Assembly (NCBI RefSeq): GCF_016808095.1
Contig: NC_068972.1
Span: 24,978,289-25,042,288, forward strand
Direction: 5' to 3'
DNA from: Vigna angularis
Taxonomy: Eukaryota > Streptophyta > Magnoliopsida > Fabales > Fabaceae
DNA: 64,000 nucleotides
A program made the translations under genes and the position numbers. The notes below the pieces were generated by a model. The model was given only the letters and a program-made list of their open reading frames with translations, was not told where the DNA came from and ran no database searches. Below are positions 1 through 13,400 of this stretch, one piece after another; within the stretch, counting starts at the first letter, position 1, and each line of letters opens with the position of its first letter.

Positions 1-603
1 ATCCTCAGGGCTATCAGTGTCAGAATCCAGAACAGGCTGCTCAAGTTCTTCCTTTGTTACCTCAATTGGATTTTCACCAGCCAGCTTGCATAGCAACTTC
101 CTTGCTTCTGCTGGGGTTGTATCCATCAAACATCCACCAGCAGTTGCATCCACAAGTATCCTTTCACTGTCCAGGAGCCCTTCATAAAAATAAATCAAGA
201 GCAAATGCTCTGAAATTTGGTGGTTTGGACAAGTTGTGCAGAGCCTGTTGAACCTTTCCCAATAATCTGCCAGGCTTTCTTCTTTAAACTGCTCAATGGC
301 AGTTATCTTCCTCCTAATGCTGATCACCTTTTCTGCTGGGAAAAACTTGTCGAGGAATTTTTGTTGTGTTTCCTGCCAACTATTAAAAGGATACTGGTAT
401 ATGAACCAGTCTTTTGCTTCATCTTGAAGTGACATTGGAAACATTCTCATATGTACTTCCTCCTCTGAAACACCAACAGGCCTCATGGATGAGCACATCG
501 AATAAAACTCCTTGAAGTGCCTGTGTGGATCCTCATGTGCCAATCCATGGAATTTGGGAAGCCTCTTGATCAGCTTATACGTCCAGTCTTGAGAATCCGT
601 CAT
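1..603 (-). CDS. Retrotransposon gag protein, Athila-like, partial (runs off the left edge)
   Basis: The minus strand is open for all 201 codons from the ATG at 601-603 to base 1, so this is the N-terminal part of a longer gag. The protein has the features of plant Ty3/gypsy gag: an early KFHGLAHEDPHRHF stretch, an aromatic core around DEAKDWF, a KFLDKFFP segment and a YWERFNRLC segment, ending in an EGLLDSERILVDATAGGC-type region typical of the Athila lineage. In such elements gag forms the capsid-like particle around the element RNA. The primer-binding site lies about 210 bp upstream at 811-829, as expected for a gag leader. No stop or frameshift is visible here, so this copy may be younger than the other retrotransposons in the window. 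Pol would lie left of base 1 and cannot be judged. Confidence 0.82.
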   Translation of the reverse strand, partial: MTDSQDWTYKLIKRLPKFHGLAHEDPHRHFKEFYSMCSSMRPVGVSEEEVHMRMFPMSLQDEAKDWFIYQYPFNSWQETQQKFLDKFFPAEKVISIRRKITAIEQFKEESLADYWERFNRLCTTCPNHQISEHLLLIYFYEGLLDSERILVDATAGGCLMDTTPAEARKLLCKLAGENPIEVTKEELEQPVLDSDTDSPED

Positions 604-810
604 TTTCTCTATTCTAGTTCAAAATCTGTCTCAGACCTGGACTTCCACTTCACGCAAAGATTATACGAAAGCATAACATGAAGTAAAAATAAAAATTACA
701 GTTTTTTTTTAATTAATTTTTTTTTAAGAAAGAACAACTAAATACAAAACACAACACAAAACACAACACATAATGACACAACAAAAAACCAAAGACTGAA
801 CCGTTTGATC

Positions 811-829
811 CCCGGCAGCGGCGCCAAAA
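811..829 (-). other. Primer-binding site of the left-edge retrotransposon (tRNA-Asp type)
   Basis: On the minus strand this reads TTTGGCGCCGCTGCCGGGG. That complements the 3' end of plant tRNA-Asp except for one base, and it is a common primer site for Athila/Tat-type elements. The LTR adjoins it on the right: TG at 832-833 is the complement of the LTR terminal CA. Confidence 0.75.
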
Positions 830-831
830 TT

Positions 832-2684
832 TGACCCGCGTGTCAATACATTATGAATGATCAAACAATATTGAATTCAAACTTCATTCAATAAATTCGT
901 ATACCATAAATTTGAACGTAAAACTCAATGAAACAATTTATAAAAAATGACTAAATAACTAAAAAGTTCATTTATAGAAGTAAAATAAAATTTACCATCT
1001 TTTATGTTTGTTCTAAAGTTTATACATTGAAACTCAAACACAATAATTTTTTTTTTGTCGTAGTAGTGGAGTTGTTATTTTAGCCTTTATTAGAATAAAG
1101 GTTAAGATCATAATTAAAATAATCTTTAATTTAGAAAAGTAAATATAAATAGTTTTTTTTCTTTTCTAAATATCCACCAACTTAAAAAGAAAGGAGGTAG
1201 GAGTCTTGGTTTATTTTGTTAGCTAAAACTAAAATAACATTATTTTATGCGATGTTAAATGCCATCAGCCATGGATTTGAAAAATGAATATAATTTTTTT
1301 ATTAAAATTCACAGTGAGATACATTATTAACACTTCTATAAAAAAAATTATTCTTTAAATTATATTTATATATATAGTTTTTACTCATTAGAAATGTTAA
1401 TAGAACTCTCGGGCTAAAGTAAGGGATTCAATACATTTCAGTTAAATAGTAAAGAAAATTCGGAAGAGTATGTATTATAAATATGATACTAGCTAGTTGT
1501 TCCTTTTTAAACACTTTCTCATTTTTTTTTTTAATCATGTTATGTTACTAATTATATATTATTTCCCTTTTTCTTTTCCTATTTCTCACTTTTCTCGTGA
1601 GCGTGTAAAACAAATATTTTATAACTAGTTATCACCAATCATAGTTATAATAAATAATTTTTTTTAGTAGATAAAAGTATCAATGTGGCTAATAGGGAAT
1701 TTAAATTGGTTAAGATTTAGGTGTATGTATTATGAAGAGTGTTTATTTTTAAGGTATTGGGCGTAAATTAGGTGGATGGAAGGTTATTTAAATGAAGATA
1801 AATACATAAAATGAAAAAAAAAAAGTCAAGGGAAAGACAGCGTTTGGTAAAGACTTGCCTATCTTTTGGTAACAAGGCATTTGGATTGAAATGCATGCTT
1901 TAGTCAATGATGCCTAACTCCATGCATGACTCAACATATATCTTTCTTTAACCTTCAAATTAGGCAATTCTGAATTGGTATATGAGGAGGACACGTTCTT
2001 TCAGAAAACATTTACATTTGGACATCTTTATTTCTGTGTTTTCCCTTTATTTTTTAAAATGTTAAAAGAAGTAAATATACGTATACAGGCCAATAACATC
2101 TTGGTCTATTCAGAAAATGCCTTTAATCTCCTAAATAAAATCTAAATGCTTGTATTAGATGAAGACCTACACTAGTATTAGCATTAGACATAGTCACAAT
2201 TAAGATTATTTTAGAGATTTTAAAAATGGAACTCAGTTAACGATATTATAATGTATGATTGATTTATTATTTCATTTATTTTTCGATTAATATTACTTCA
2301 TCGTGAGGGTGTTATTATAAACTTTTCTTCCTTTATCAAGTTCAGAATAACGTGGATGAAAATACGTCAACCTAAGACTATCTCGCTTTAAATTGGTGAA
2401 AGAAAAAGACATTACTATATAAAATACATTTTATAAAACTGTAATACATTGAGCTTGAATTTGAGCAAAGTAATGTAGGTTATTGAAATTGTATTTAGTT
2501 TAGGGTAGACAATTGGACTATGTACTAAATGAAATTTAACCGTAATAGAAAGATATACTCATTACAAATAACACTTTAGGTAATTATAAAAGCGTGGGCT
2601 AAATTATAAAAGTTGTGACCTAAAGTTTAGGCAACAGTTTTCCAACCGTGATCTAGGTTTGCATGATCATTGATAATAGACCGT
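832..2684. other. LTR start (from 832, minus-strand element) and AT-rich sequence without genes
   Basis: From 832 this is the 5' LTR of the left-edge minus-strand retrotransposon. It begins next to the primer site, but its outer border is not recognisable because no second LTR copy is in the window. The rest is AT-rich with poly-A/T runs and no coding signal on either strand. It ends at the left terminus of the 14-kb CACTA element. Confidence 0.55.
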
Positions 2685-2850
2685 CACTACAAGAAATTGG
2701 TGTTTTACCGAAGGGTATTTACAGACGGCCTCAAGGCCTTCGGTAAAATTGTTTTCTCGACGGCCATTTAGAGTATTACCGAAGGTCTTGGAGGCAGTCG
2801 GTAATTAAGTGCTGATTTTAAATACCGAGGGTCTTAGGCCGTCGGTATGT
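2685..2850 (+). repeat. Left terminus and subterminal repeats of the 14-kb CACTA element
   Basis: After the CACTA end come repeated ACCGAAGG / CCTTCGGTAA / GACGGCC motifs in both orientations, up to about 2850. In the CACTA family such motifs bind the TNPA-like protein. After 2850 the sequence becomes GC-richer and leader-like (2880-3220), which probably represents the element promoter and 5' leader. Confidence 0.75.
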
Positions 2851-3337
2851 ATGAGGGTGAATTAAAACCAAAACTTCTGTTTTCCCTCTCCCATTTTGAG
2901 CTCGTCGACCAAACCCTATATCCCTCTCCCTGCGAATCCTCTCCTCAACCGCGTTGTGTGAGTGTGCTCACGGATGTTGTGAGGGCGTGCGTAACTGCGT
3001 CATCCTTCCTTCGGTCGTGTTAGTGAGGGGGGACACCGGTTGTCGTTGACGGTGTGAGGACGGTTGTGACTGAGGCGACTGCCGTGGAGTAGGGACGGTT
3101 GGGGACTGAGGTGTCCTCCTTCATTTGGTGCGGTTGGAGCTTTTGTTGAGTGATTCTGCGGGAAGGGTGTTCGTCGACGGTGATTGGGTCGGTGTTGCCG
3201 CTAGGATTGCATTAAGGTTAGTGTTCTGTTCATGTGAATTTTAGGTTTTGGGCTTGCTCCGTAATTGATTGATATTTGTTTTCGTGCTTCCAATTTCTTG
3301 CAAATACTTGGAAGTCATTGTATATTGGATTGTGGTT

Positions 3338-3557
3338 CACTACAAAAAAGTAGGGTATTACCGAAGGCCAGAAGCCCTCGGAAAATGCCAAAGGCCGTCG
3401 ATAATGGGTGTTTACCGAAGGCTTATCGACGGCCAAAAAAGTAGGGTATTACCGAAGGCCTTGTGGCCTTCGGAAAAGCCTTCGGTAAAATACATTTACC
3501 GAAGGCCACAAGGCCTTCGGTAATTAGCCGTCGGAAATAAATACTTTTCCAGTAGTG
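3338..3557 (+). mobile_element. Mini-CACTA (220 bp, non-autonomous) nested in the 14-kb CACTA
   Basis: It starts CACTACAAAAAAGTAGGG at 3338 and ends CTTTTCCAGTAGTG at 3557, so its inverted ends are closely alike. A perfect 3-bp duplication, GTT, flanks it (3335-3337 and 3558-3560). Inside it is almost entirely the same ACCGAAGGC subterminal motif as the host element, with no coding capacity. It looks like a deletion derivative of the host family, or of a sibling family, that inserted into the leader region of the larger element. Confidence 0.82.
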
Positions 3558-6500
3558 GTTGTGGCAGCAGGGGTCGTGCTTGGTGGATAGTGTGAGGAGG
3601 GCATTGCGGTGGTGACGTGTTGTGGGTGCTGCTTTAAGTGGTGGTCTACTTGTGCTGGGGTTGCCATTGCAGAGGGTGCTGTGGAGCTTTTTATCAGGTT
3701 TGCTAACTTCCACCGCTATATGTTAACTGCATTTACAAGTTCCTGTTTTAGTGCTGTGGATGCTTCTACTTCTTGATGATTTGATATGAAACTGTACATC
3801 ACTATGTGAAAAGTATGTATTGCATTTTCTGGTTGTTTTATGTGAATCTGTACATTACAGCCAAGCAATCCAACCAATACTTATGATTCAATAACTTGTT
3901 TCTTGCACAGTTTGTTAGTCTAATTTACAATTCCTTATTCAGAACTAAAGTAGTACTAAGTGAACCAACAAATTAAGTTCCCAGACTTCATAACCAAATC
4001 AACATCAGCCTAGAGGTTTTATTCTCTTTAGGTTGAGTCCTCTTGTTCAATATAATATTATATTCATACAATGTACTGAGTGCACATCACCCTTCGTTTT
4101 TTGACCTTTAAACCAGTTAAGTGTGCCCTTTACCATGACCAGAATTACTTTACACTTACCTTTTATTTTCCCTCTCTCATTTACCATTTACACAATTTCA
4201 TACTGGGCCAGTTGGGGTCCACTTTCTTAGTTTCCCAAACCAGGATCCTGACTCAAACACCATCATCATGTTATGAGTGCAATGAAAGAGTATAAAAATA
4301 AGCCTAGAATGTCACAGAAGTAGGAAAATTATAAAGGTTTTGATTTGATATATGTCTGATTCTAATAATTGGTGCCTTGTCTGGCACCTTAGAATTTAGA
4401 AGGATACCAGTGCCTTTTTTAGTTGTCCTTGGCCCATATCTATGTGTCACCTATATAAAATTTTATCAACATTTATCATTCTGTGGTTCTGAATTTATGT
4501 ATGTTTTAGTTTTAAGGATTTAACTTTATGTTCTGTTAATGGACCTAGAACATGATTCTGAAATAGAGCAATTGAACAGTGAGGCATAATTAAAGATCCT
4601 GCCAAATGGCAAATTTCTTGAACTTAAAACACCACCCATTTCGTACTCCTGGAATGTTGTTTTTCCCTATGCAAAATTTCCCATCTTCCTATCTCATTAT
4701 TAAATCCGAAAGAGAATAATACAGTCCACAACATTTGCCTTCTCTCACTCCTTTAAACTCATGACCAATTTATTATGACACTGCCACTGACCTTACTTTT
4801 ACTCCTATTTCACTTAATTTATTCTTTGTCTTTTATATTTGTCCATTATATATGTTATTGTTATCCTTTGTTCATCTCTTATTTTCCCACACTCTGTCTC
4901 CCCTGGAAGTTCCTTCTGTTAACACTAATTAAAAGACTTTCGCTTCATCATTCACCTTTCACACCACAATACAACAACCACTCCTACTTTTCTTGAACAC
5001 CAAACTTAACTACATTTTCCTTTGGTACCTCAAGTGTGCTCAAAACAATTGACAGTAACAAAAATGTCCACAAGTTGTACAATGTAGCTTACACAAGTGG
5101 ATCACACTAGAATCAAACAATTAGGGTCAAATGTCTGTAACTATAGAATGTGCCAGAATAGGTGCATGATGTTTGAACATATAAGCAAAGGACTCCGTGA
5201 TTTACTTGAACCGTAATTTACTTTCACAAATAATATATTAAGTAAAGGAAAAAATTCATGAATCATACTGAAATATGTAATATAAGAAACACAGCGAGTT
5301 CAAGGAATCCGTGCAAGTGTGAAGGAAGGCGAAGGACACAGTACCTTAAGGAATGTGGTTGTTCCCAAACCTCTGAGAAAAACTACGACCATGTCTGGTT
5401 TCTTCTCTAAATGTCTTGAACAATTGTTTTGTGCAAGATGATTATGAGTAATATATAGAGCAGATAAAAAACACTATGTCTTTTGCTATGGGAAATTTCT
5501 TACGACTTTCTATGTCAATGTCAGCTACTTTCCAGCATTTAAGTTGTTTGTTAATTTCTTCTTGTCTTGCACAGTCAAGACACTATCTTTCATATGCAAG
5601 AAAGTATGTTGAATAGTGCAAAGTTAAGGAAAATATACAAATTAGCATAATTTAATTCAAGTCACTTGCCACTTAGTTATTAATTAAGATTTTCCACAGG
5701 TGTAAATAAGTTACTTTTTTGATTTACTATGGTTTTAGTTATTTAAAGTTGTTACAATCTTCCCTCTAGTGTTTCATCTAAACTTCTATTATAAAGTCTT
5801 TTATTTTTATTTTTTTCTTTGCAGTTTCAATGAACAAAATATGAACTAAATTTTGAAGTTTTTAATGGTAACTCAAAACAACTAGTTTTTTTGTTCTTAT
5901 TTTTTGTTTTAATCCACTTCTCGTCCTATAATTTTGAAAATGCATAAATTTGTTCTTTATAAACCAACTTAATTGTTTACCTAAAGATGTTACCACTTTG
6001 TGTATTTGTAAAACTGTAGTGAGAAAAGGTGAATTTAAGTAAAAAAGATAAACAGTTTTAATTTTGATGTCTACTTTTTTAATTTTTATTTCTTGTTAGA
6101 AATTTTATCTCAACGGCTGTAATAGTCCTCAACAAAATCATTTTTAGTTCATAACATTTACTTAAAAATAACATTCCTTTTATAAATCTATATAAAGTTT
6201 ACTATTGACATCGAAAATAAAACAAAAAATTTTCTACACTAATATAGTATTAAAATCTACAGTATTTTATAAACATTTTTATTTAAGTAATAATAATAAA
6301 ATCATCTTGGTGTAAGAGTGAGAAGTTAATAATTATAATTGTTCAAAATTTACATCCTTTGAAGTGAAGTTGTTAAAGATCCATGGTAAAGTATAGCCGT
6401 ACAGTGATTTGTACTTTGATCAGCCCTTATTTTCTCTGTTTGAAACAACAGCTACATATTTTGTTTTGTATGTTAAACAAGGATTAAGACCCGAATGAAA

Positions 6501-6590
6501 ATTATATTAACCAGGTTTAATTTTTAGATCTGAATGACATCTAATAATGACCTTTAAGAGGAATTTTTAGAAAATATCAAGCAAGGGAAA
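3558..6590. other. Non-coding interior of the CACTA element
   Basis: About 3 kb of AT-rich sequence. Short ORFs at 4080-4295 and 4775-4996 have no recognisable product and look like chance openings. No further transposon ends, RNA genes or domains were recognised. It probably contains leader introns and filler DNA. Confidence 0.5.
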
Positions 6591-6624
6591 CTTCCAGGAA
6601 GGTTCCCACATAGATTTCAAAAGG

Positions 6625-6973
6625 TTTATTATAAATACACCCTTAGCTTCTTCTGTTTCACCAACAAAAATACATGCACACACGTAGCTATCTATAGTAA
6701 CTGCAAGAAGATACCCTCTGTAGTTTTTTAGGTTTATGCTGCCAAAACCAAAGGCTCACTGCATCACATTTTTTGGCTTGTGTTTCTTCTAGCTAAAACC
6801 TCCACATAACAAAAATGGGTTCTCACCAACACGAACCATGGCTACTGGAGAACGGAAACCCGAAGGTCTTGACCAGGGAAATGATGTTGGTCTTGTCCAG
6901 GGAAATGATGTTTGCTTCTCTTCAAGTTGTAGTACTCAAATACATAATCCAGATTGAGGTTTATATGATTTAG
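6625..6973 (+). pseudogene. Captured 5' leader and first exon of a vacuolar cation/proton exchanger (CAX-like) gene
   Basis: An ATG at 6815 opens a 52-codon frame beginning MGSHQHEPWLLENGNPKVLT, closed by TAG at 6971-6973. The EPWLLENGNPKVLT core matches the N-terminus of plant vacuolar Ca2+/H+ exchangers of the CAX family, which sit in the tonoplast. The regulatory segment and eleven transmembrane helices that should follow are absent, so it cannot make a transporter. Upstream is a plausible promoter and leader: TATAAATAC near 6631, then a CT/CA-rich stretch ending in AACAAAAATGG. Just after the recognisable residues a segment of about 24 bp (CTTGACCAGGGAAATGATGT-like) is tandemly duplicated. 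The fragment lies inside the CACTA element, so capture by the transposon is the simplest reading. Identity rests on about 15 residues recognised from the family. Confidence 0.55.
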
Positions 6974-9900
6974 AATATATGTACCAGTCTTGTTATTAAA
7001 CAAATTTATTCCTTCATCATTAGAAAATAAATAATGTTATAGATTGATGATCCTACAATAGAAATTTGGTTCATGAGTTTATTTAGGAAATTAATTTAAA
7101 TGTGAGTGCAAACTTGTATGGTTGAGTTCATGGCAATTTGTAGTGTCAGTCCCATGAAAATGAACTTCTTGTTAAAATAGCTAAATGGCGTTTCCTTTAA
7201 CTCATGTTGAGCTTAACATCATTTCGTTTCACTTTGGTTTAATAAGGAAGTACATTATGATTCCAACAGGGTAATACCATATATGGTGGTCTTTCCCATG
7301 ATTAGTCTTTTTAAATCTAAAAAAATAGATAAAGTCATGTGTTGGGAAGTGTTGATTTGCATGCTTTGTTTGTGTAATTTTCATGAGTGAGATGTCCAAA
7401 ACCAAATCCAACTGTCTTATCTCCTGTGTTAATTTGCATGCTTTGTTTTTATATGGTTGAGAGAGTGCTCTAACTTTTGATCAAAGTAAATGTCAAATGA
7501 TTAAAAAGGTTCCAGAAAAGGGGAAAAAATAAAAGGATGGATGGGTGTTAAGCATTGTGATTATAGTAAAGCATGGTTGTTTTAGTGGCATAGGCTCTGT
7601 TTCAGAATTAAGTGTTACCTAATTAGTGGCAGAGGTCCATCTTTCTGAAATTACTCTTTCATCCTTAACACACTTCTGTACTTTCTTTGTTTAAATCACT
7701 TCCATATGCTTTTTATAGTTGTCAGGAAGTTCATTAGTTTAATATAATTTATGTTAAAGTGTTAGGCTATTTGGAATGACTGTAAGTTCTTAAAATTGGA
7801 TTGAATTTTGTGTGGACATTTAAAGGAGTTTTTAGAGGATTCGTTTCATGTGTTAGGGTCAGCTTTTAAAGGACTTTGGATTGTGGCCACAAAGGGAGGA
7901 GGAGAGTCTACGGATAACACTTAACTAGGAAAGGAAAGCAAAGGCAAAGGTATGGGGACCTAAACTTAAATTGGATGATTGTATCTATGTCATTTTATTT
8001 TTGATTCTTATTTCATGAATTTGATGTTGTTCTTAGATGTTGTGAATGTTGAGTTTGAATGTTAAGTTATCCTGATTGAAGTTTTATGATATTGTAAACA
8101 TTGAGGATTGTGAAACTTTGTTGTGTATGGTTTGAAACTGATTGCCAAATATGTAAGAGGTTTGTTTTGGTACTTTAATTTGTGAATGATGAATTTCATA
8201 AAATTAAGCATGTACAATGGCCTCTTCCATTGGTTCTAATCTCTCAGAATTAGCCATGACACATCTTACCATGTTTGTAAGATCATAGAATGTGTAGGTT
8301 TAGATTATCCTCTTCAATTTAGTAATTTCTTCTACGTCAAGAGTTAAGATCTTTACTAGAATCAGAGGAATTGGCCTTCAACAACTGAAGTCAATTTTGT
8401 TCCACTTCCCAAGTGTGTTTTACATTAAAAAAAGTTTACAAAGTTTCCAAATTGGTTGTTTGAATACAAGACATAAGAAGATTTAGGTTCAGATGTTTAA
8501 AGCAATGAAAAAGGGTGTACAAATGAAGGAGGCACACAATTAGACCTTAGGAATGGTTGTAGAACAAATTAGGAAAGTAAGAAAATTGAAATGCAGATTG
8601 AAACCAAGTTATTTCGAAACTGTTTCATGAATTGCCTCAATGAAAATCAGTTTTGATGTTATTGATCTTTGAATACTCAAAAACCTTTTTAACACCTTGC
8701 ATTAATTCTTTTGATAATTTATTTTCACATGAAAGCAATCAACCAGGTCTTGGTACAATCTAAATTGCATTTGGATGACAAAATAGCAAATTAGTTTATG
8801 TTTTTCAGTTTTGTACCAAAACAATTGACCCAAGATTGGTGGTTTTAAAACTGAATTCGTGGACACTTAATTCTAAGACTCTAGTAATACATTCAACAAC
8901 TTTAATTCATTAATGGAAACTTGTTTGAACTCTAATCGGGTTCAAAAGCAAACTGTTTCGCATATTCACCCTTCTACTTCCCAATTTCAGTAAAAAATGA
9001 GGTTGGAATATGCTATTTTACACATAGATGAATCCAACTTCAATTTGATTGTTCTAACAAGTTTAAAACAACATTTAGGACTTCTTTAAACTGCCAATTA
9101 GCAAAGAATAACATCAGCACGAAAATTGACAAGTCTTTCATGTCCTGCTTTCTCTCATTTCCCTATTTCTATCTTATGTATGGCTGTTATTCCCTCTTTG
9201 TTTTCTGTTTCTTTCTCTTTCAATCAGTATCCTACATTAGTGATAGATAGAGCCTAGTTTTGGTGTGACTACACCAGAACCTATATGTATGCAAACACAA
9301 TTACACAAAACAACTAAGAACAAGGTTAGAATTAAAAGCTTATGTGAAATACAACATTAAAGTACAAAGAACCTGTAATATGCTTGGATGATTCTAAGTT
9401 TAAAACAACATTAAGGAACACCAAATTAGCACCAAAGTATATCATAAACTCACCATAAATGGTTACTGGACAACACATAATTTTAGACTTCAATTTGACA
9501 ACTTAGATGGCCAAAGATTGAATAGGCAATTAAGAAAAGTTTATAAACGAAGTAGGCACTGAAATATAATCTAGCAAATGCTCTAGATGCAGCGTTTGCT
9601 GTCACTAACTACCATATTATAATTGAAAATGGAAGTGCATATTATGAACAATATGGGTAATAATTAAAGATGCAACTACATATGGGTTTTTACCATTTAT
9701 AACATCTCTGACAGAAGCAACTTATTGAAGTTGCTTCATATATTAAAAGTGTAGTTTGTAATGATGAATTCTCTTTGAACTTTTAGGAGTTTTGTCTGAC
9801 TTTTATGTTTGGAAAGTGATAAAGCCATGCTCATAATATAGCTATTAATTATTCCGAATAGACAATAGATGAAGTAGCTAAAAGTAGTAGGTTAAACTCA

Positions 9901-10354
9901 AAATTTGACAACTAAGAACCTAAAAGTAGTATCTAAAATACACTAAAAGTGCAAACCTGCATTTAGACCACCAGTGAATGTTCATCTATATGTTGTATAT
10001 TGATGTATTTATTGTATGCTCCTGTATATTGTATGTTCATGTATTAGGCTACTCCTTCATTAAGTTAAGTAGTCATTTAATTTCTTATGGTACTAAAAAC
10101 ATTCTCAATAGAATGAGAAGGGTAACAGTACCTTAAACACTTACAATGTACAAAATATGTAAAAGTACTCTATACAAGAGAACTTTAGTGATGCCAGATT
10201 ATTGACTCCCCCAAATTGTACACATAATCACTTAGGATGTCAGGGGCATTTCAATACTGAGGACTTCTCTTTGGATGCCCTTATTGAATGCCTATGACAA
10301 TAGTGTGGAAATTGCCTTCCATGTTCGACTTGAGTAGTAATAGGTTTATTACTT
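6974..10354. other. Non-coding interior of the CACTA element upstream of the transposase gene
   Basis: About 3.4 kb of AT-rich DNA with no supported gene on either strand. It probably represents intron or filler sequence. The transposase first coding exon follows a good splice acceptor (CTTGTCACAG at 10402-10411), so part of this region is likely a long leader intron. Confidence 0.5.
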
Positions 10355-10414
10355 ATGTCACATGGATTGTTGTTGTTTTGGCTAAGTTTTTATTTGTTTG
10401 GCTTGTCACAGAAC

Positions 10415-13400
10415 ATGGCCCATTTTCCCAACCATCGTGGATGGATGTACGACCGTTGTTATAGTGGAAGGAGAGGTTTGAAGGAATCTTTTGTCATCAG
10501 AGTTGAAGAGTTCGTGGAGACGGCCCGACGATATCAATATTATGCCCTTGATGGAGGGATTCGATGTCCATGTATCAAGTGCGAATGTACAAGGATTTTG
10601 AAAGATGAAGTCGTCAAAGTTCACCTTTACCAAAAAGGGTTCATGCCTAATTACACGGTTTGGACATTTCATGGTGAAGAAATTCCTTCGACCTCCACTG
10701 CACCTGAAAAACGGCTTGCATCAGGTTCGAATACTATTGTACATACATCTGAGATAGATCAATTTGCCTATATGCAAGAGATGGTCGACAATGCTTTTCG
10801 TCACCATGCTGAAGAAGCAGACAATAGTCATAATGAAGAGCCTCCAAATGAAACGACTCAAAGGTTTTACAATTTACTGACAGAGGCAAATCTACCTGTA
10901 TTTGAAGGTTCATTTGAGTCAAAATTGTTAGGTTGCATTAGACTGATGGCTGGGAAATCTAATTGGAACGTTCCCATTCAAGCAGTGGACTTCTATACAA
11001 AATTGATGTTAGATTTGACACCACCAAACAATTTCATGCCGAAGAATTATTACCAAGCCAAAAAATGTGTTTCAAAGTTGGGATTAGATGTCAAAAAGAT
11101 TGATTGTTGTGTTAATGGATGTATGTTATTCTATGACAATGACAATGGCAAAAATGATGCATTGTTGGTTGAATGCAAGTTTTGTGGCTCACCTCGATAT
11201 CATACAATGCATGCTGGACGGATGCAAAAAAAACCAATTCCCTTAAAGTCCATGTTCTACTTGCCTATAATTCCAAGATTACAAAGATTGTTTACTTCAA
11301 TGCAAACATCAGAACACATGACATGGCATGATGGTAACAAAACTCCGGGATTTTTGCGTCATCCTTCTGATGGTGAAGCTTGGAAGCACTTCAATCGTAA
11401 ACATCCATCCTTTGCTAGTGAACCACGTAACGTCAGACTTGGTCTATGCTCTGATGGGTTTACCCCGTACATTCAGGCGGCTGCATCACCATATTCATGC
11501 TGGCCTGTGATAGTTACCCCATACAATCTACCACCTGAGATGTGTATGACAAAGCCTTACATGTTTTTATCGTGTATAATACCAGGTCCATCTAATCCCA
11601 AATCATTGATTGATGTTTATTTGGAGCCTTTGATTGATGATTTGAAGAAGTTATGGACTGGTGTTTGGACGTATGACGTTTCAAGGAAGCAAAATTTCCT
11701 TATGAGGGCAGCCTTGATGTGGACTATTAATGACTTTCCAGCGTACGGTATGTTATCTGGTTGGAGCATGCATGGTCGATTAGCTTGTCCACATTGCATG
11801 GAACATACAAAGTCATTCCAATTGACTTATGGCCAGAAAAGTAGTTGGTTTGACTGCCATCGACGGTTCTTGCCCATTGATCACCCCTTTAGAAGAAACA
11901 AAAAGGCATTTCGCAAAGGGCAAGTTGAAACGGATATGCCCCCGCCGAAGTTGACTGGATCACACGTTTGGAGAAGAGTGAAAGACTATCCAAAAGTCAC
12001 TGAATGTGGTCAGAATAGGATAGAAGGGTTTGGAGAATGGCATAATTGGACTAAAAGAAGCATATTCTGAGAACTTCTCTATTGGAAAGACAACTTGCTA
12101 AGACACAACCTCGATGTCATGCACACAGAAAAAAATTTCTTTGACAATGTCTTCAACACAGTTATGAATGTTATAGGTAAGACAAAAGATAATGAGAAAG
12201 CAAGAAAAGATTTACCTTTGTATTGTGGACGAAAAGACTTAGAGTTGAAGGCGCAAGGTAACGGCCGATTATTTAAACCAAAAGCAAATTACACCATGTC
12301 AAAAGACGAGGCAAGAATAGTGTGTGGATGGATCAAGGAGCTTAGAATGCCAGATGGATATGCTTCTAACTTGTCCAGATGTGCCAATGTTCAGAACGGT
12401 ACTATTCAAGGGTTGAAGAGTCATGATTGTCATGTATTCATGGAGACTTTCATCCCTCTTGCGTTCAGTTGTTTGCCAATGCACGTGTTAAATCCACTGA
12501 TAGAAATCAGTAACTTCTTTAAAGATCTGTGTTGCACGACACTAAAGGAGAATTCCCTTAAAAAGAGGATGAAAATATCCCAATTATTCTTTGCAAATTA
12601 GAAAGAATATTCCCTCCTGCATTCTTTGATTCAATGGAGCATATCCCAATTCATCTTGCATATGAAGCTTGGCTTGGGGGACCTGTGCAATACAGGTGGA
12701 TGTATCCATTTGAAAGGTTTATGGGAGAATCTAAACGTTCAGTTAAAAATAAAGCTAGAGTAGAAGGCTCAATTTGTGCAGCTTACTTGCACAGAGAGAC
12801 AACGTATTTTTGTTCACATTATTTCAAGAACTTCATGTTGTCCCCCACTCATGTCAGAAATGAAATGCAATGACAAGTTGAACCACGTGAAGGTGCATTA
12901 TCAGTTTTCCGACAAACAGGCCGTCACGCAGGGAAAGAATTCACTCATTGGTTAACTGATGCTGAATTCAACTCTGCTCATGTCCATGTCTTGATCAATT
13001 GCAGTGAAGTAAAGTCGTACCTTGAGTATGTCATCATCCATCTCTTATCTTAGTAACTTCTTTAATTGTTATACAATAATGAATTTCATTTGTACCAGCT
13101 CATTTATTGTGGCTGAGCAAGTCGCAGAAGGAAATACTTCTACTAGAATACATTCAGAGTTTCCCCATTGCTTTAGAAATCAGGTCCGTTCTTTTTCCTA
13201 CATTTAGAGCAAGGTTAATTTGACTCTTGCTTTTATAATTTTGTTAGTACCTTTGTAGGTTTTTAATCAGGCATTAACTCCCACGGTTGAAGAGTTAAGA
13301 CATCTCTCGAATTGGCCAATGAGATGTGTCAAAGAATGGCACACTTACTTCACCAATGGTTACAAATTCCATACACATGAATGGTCTAAAGGAAAGAAAA

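Noticed and set aside
2685..3557. Pairing the 2685 CACTA end with the 3557 end as one small element
   Set aside because: The flanks do not match (CGT against GTT), whereas 3338-3557 has a perfect GTT duplication and 2685-16740 encloses both genes of a full element.
10355..10414. Upstream ATG at 10355 as transposase start
   Set aside because: The extra 20 residues are hydrophobic and not family-like, and a splice acceptor (GTCACAG) lies just before the ATG at 10415.
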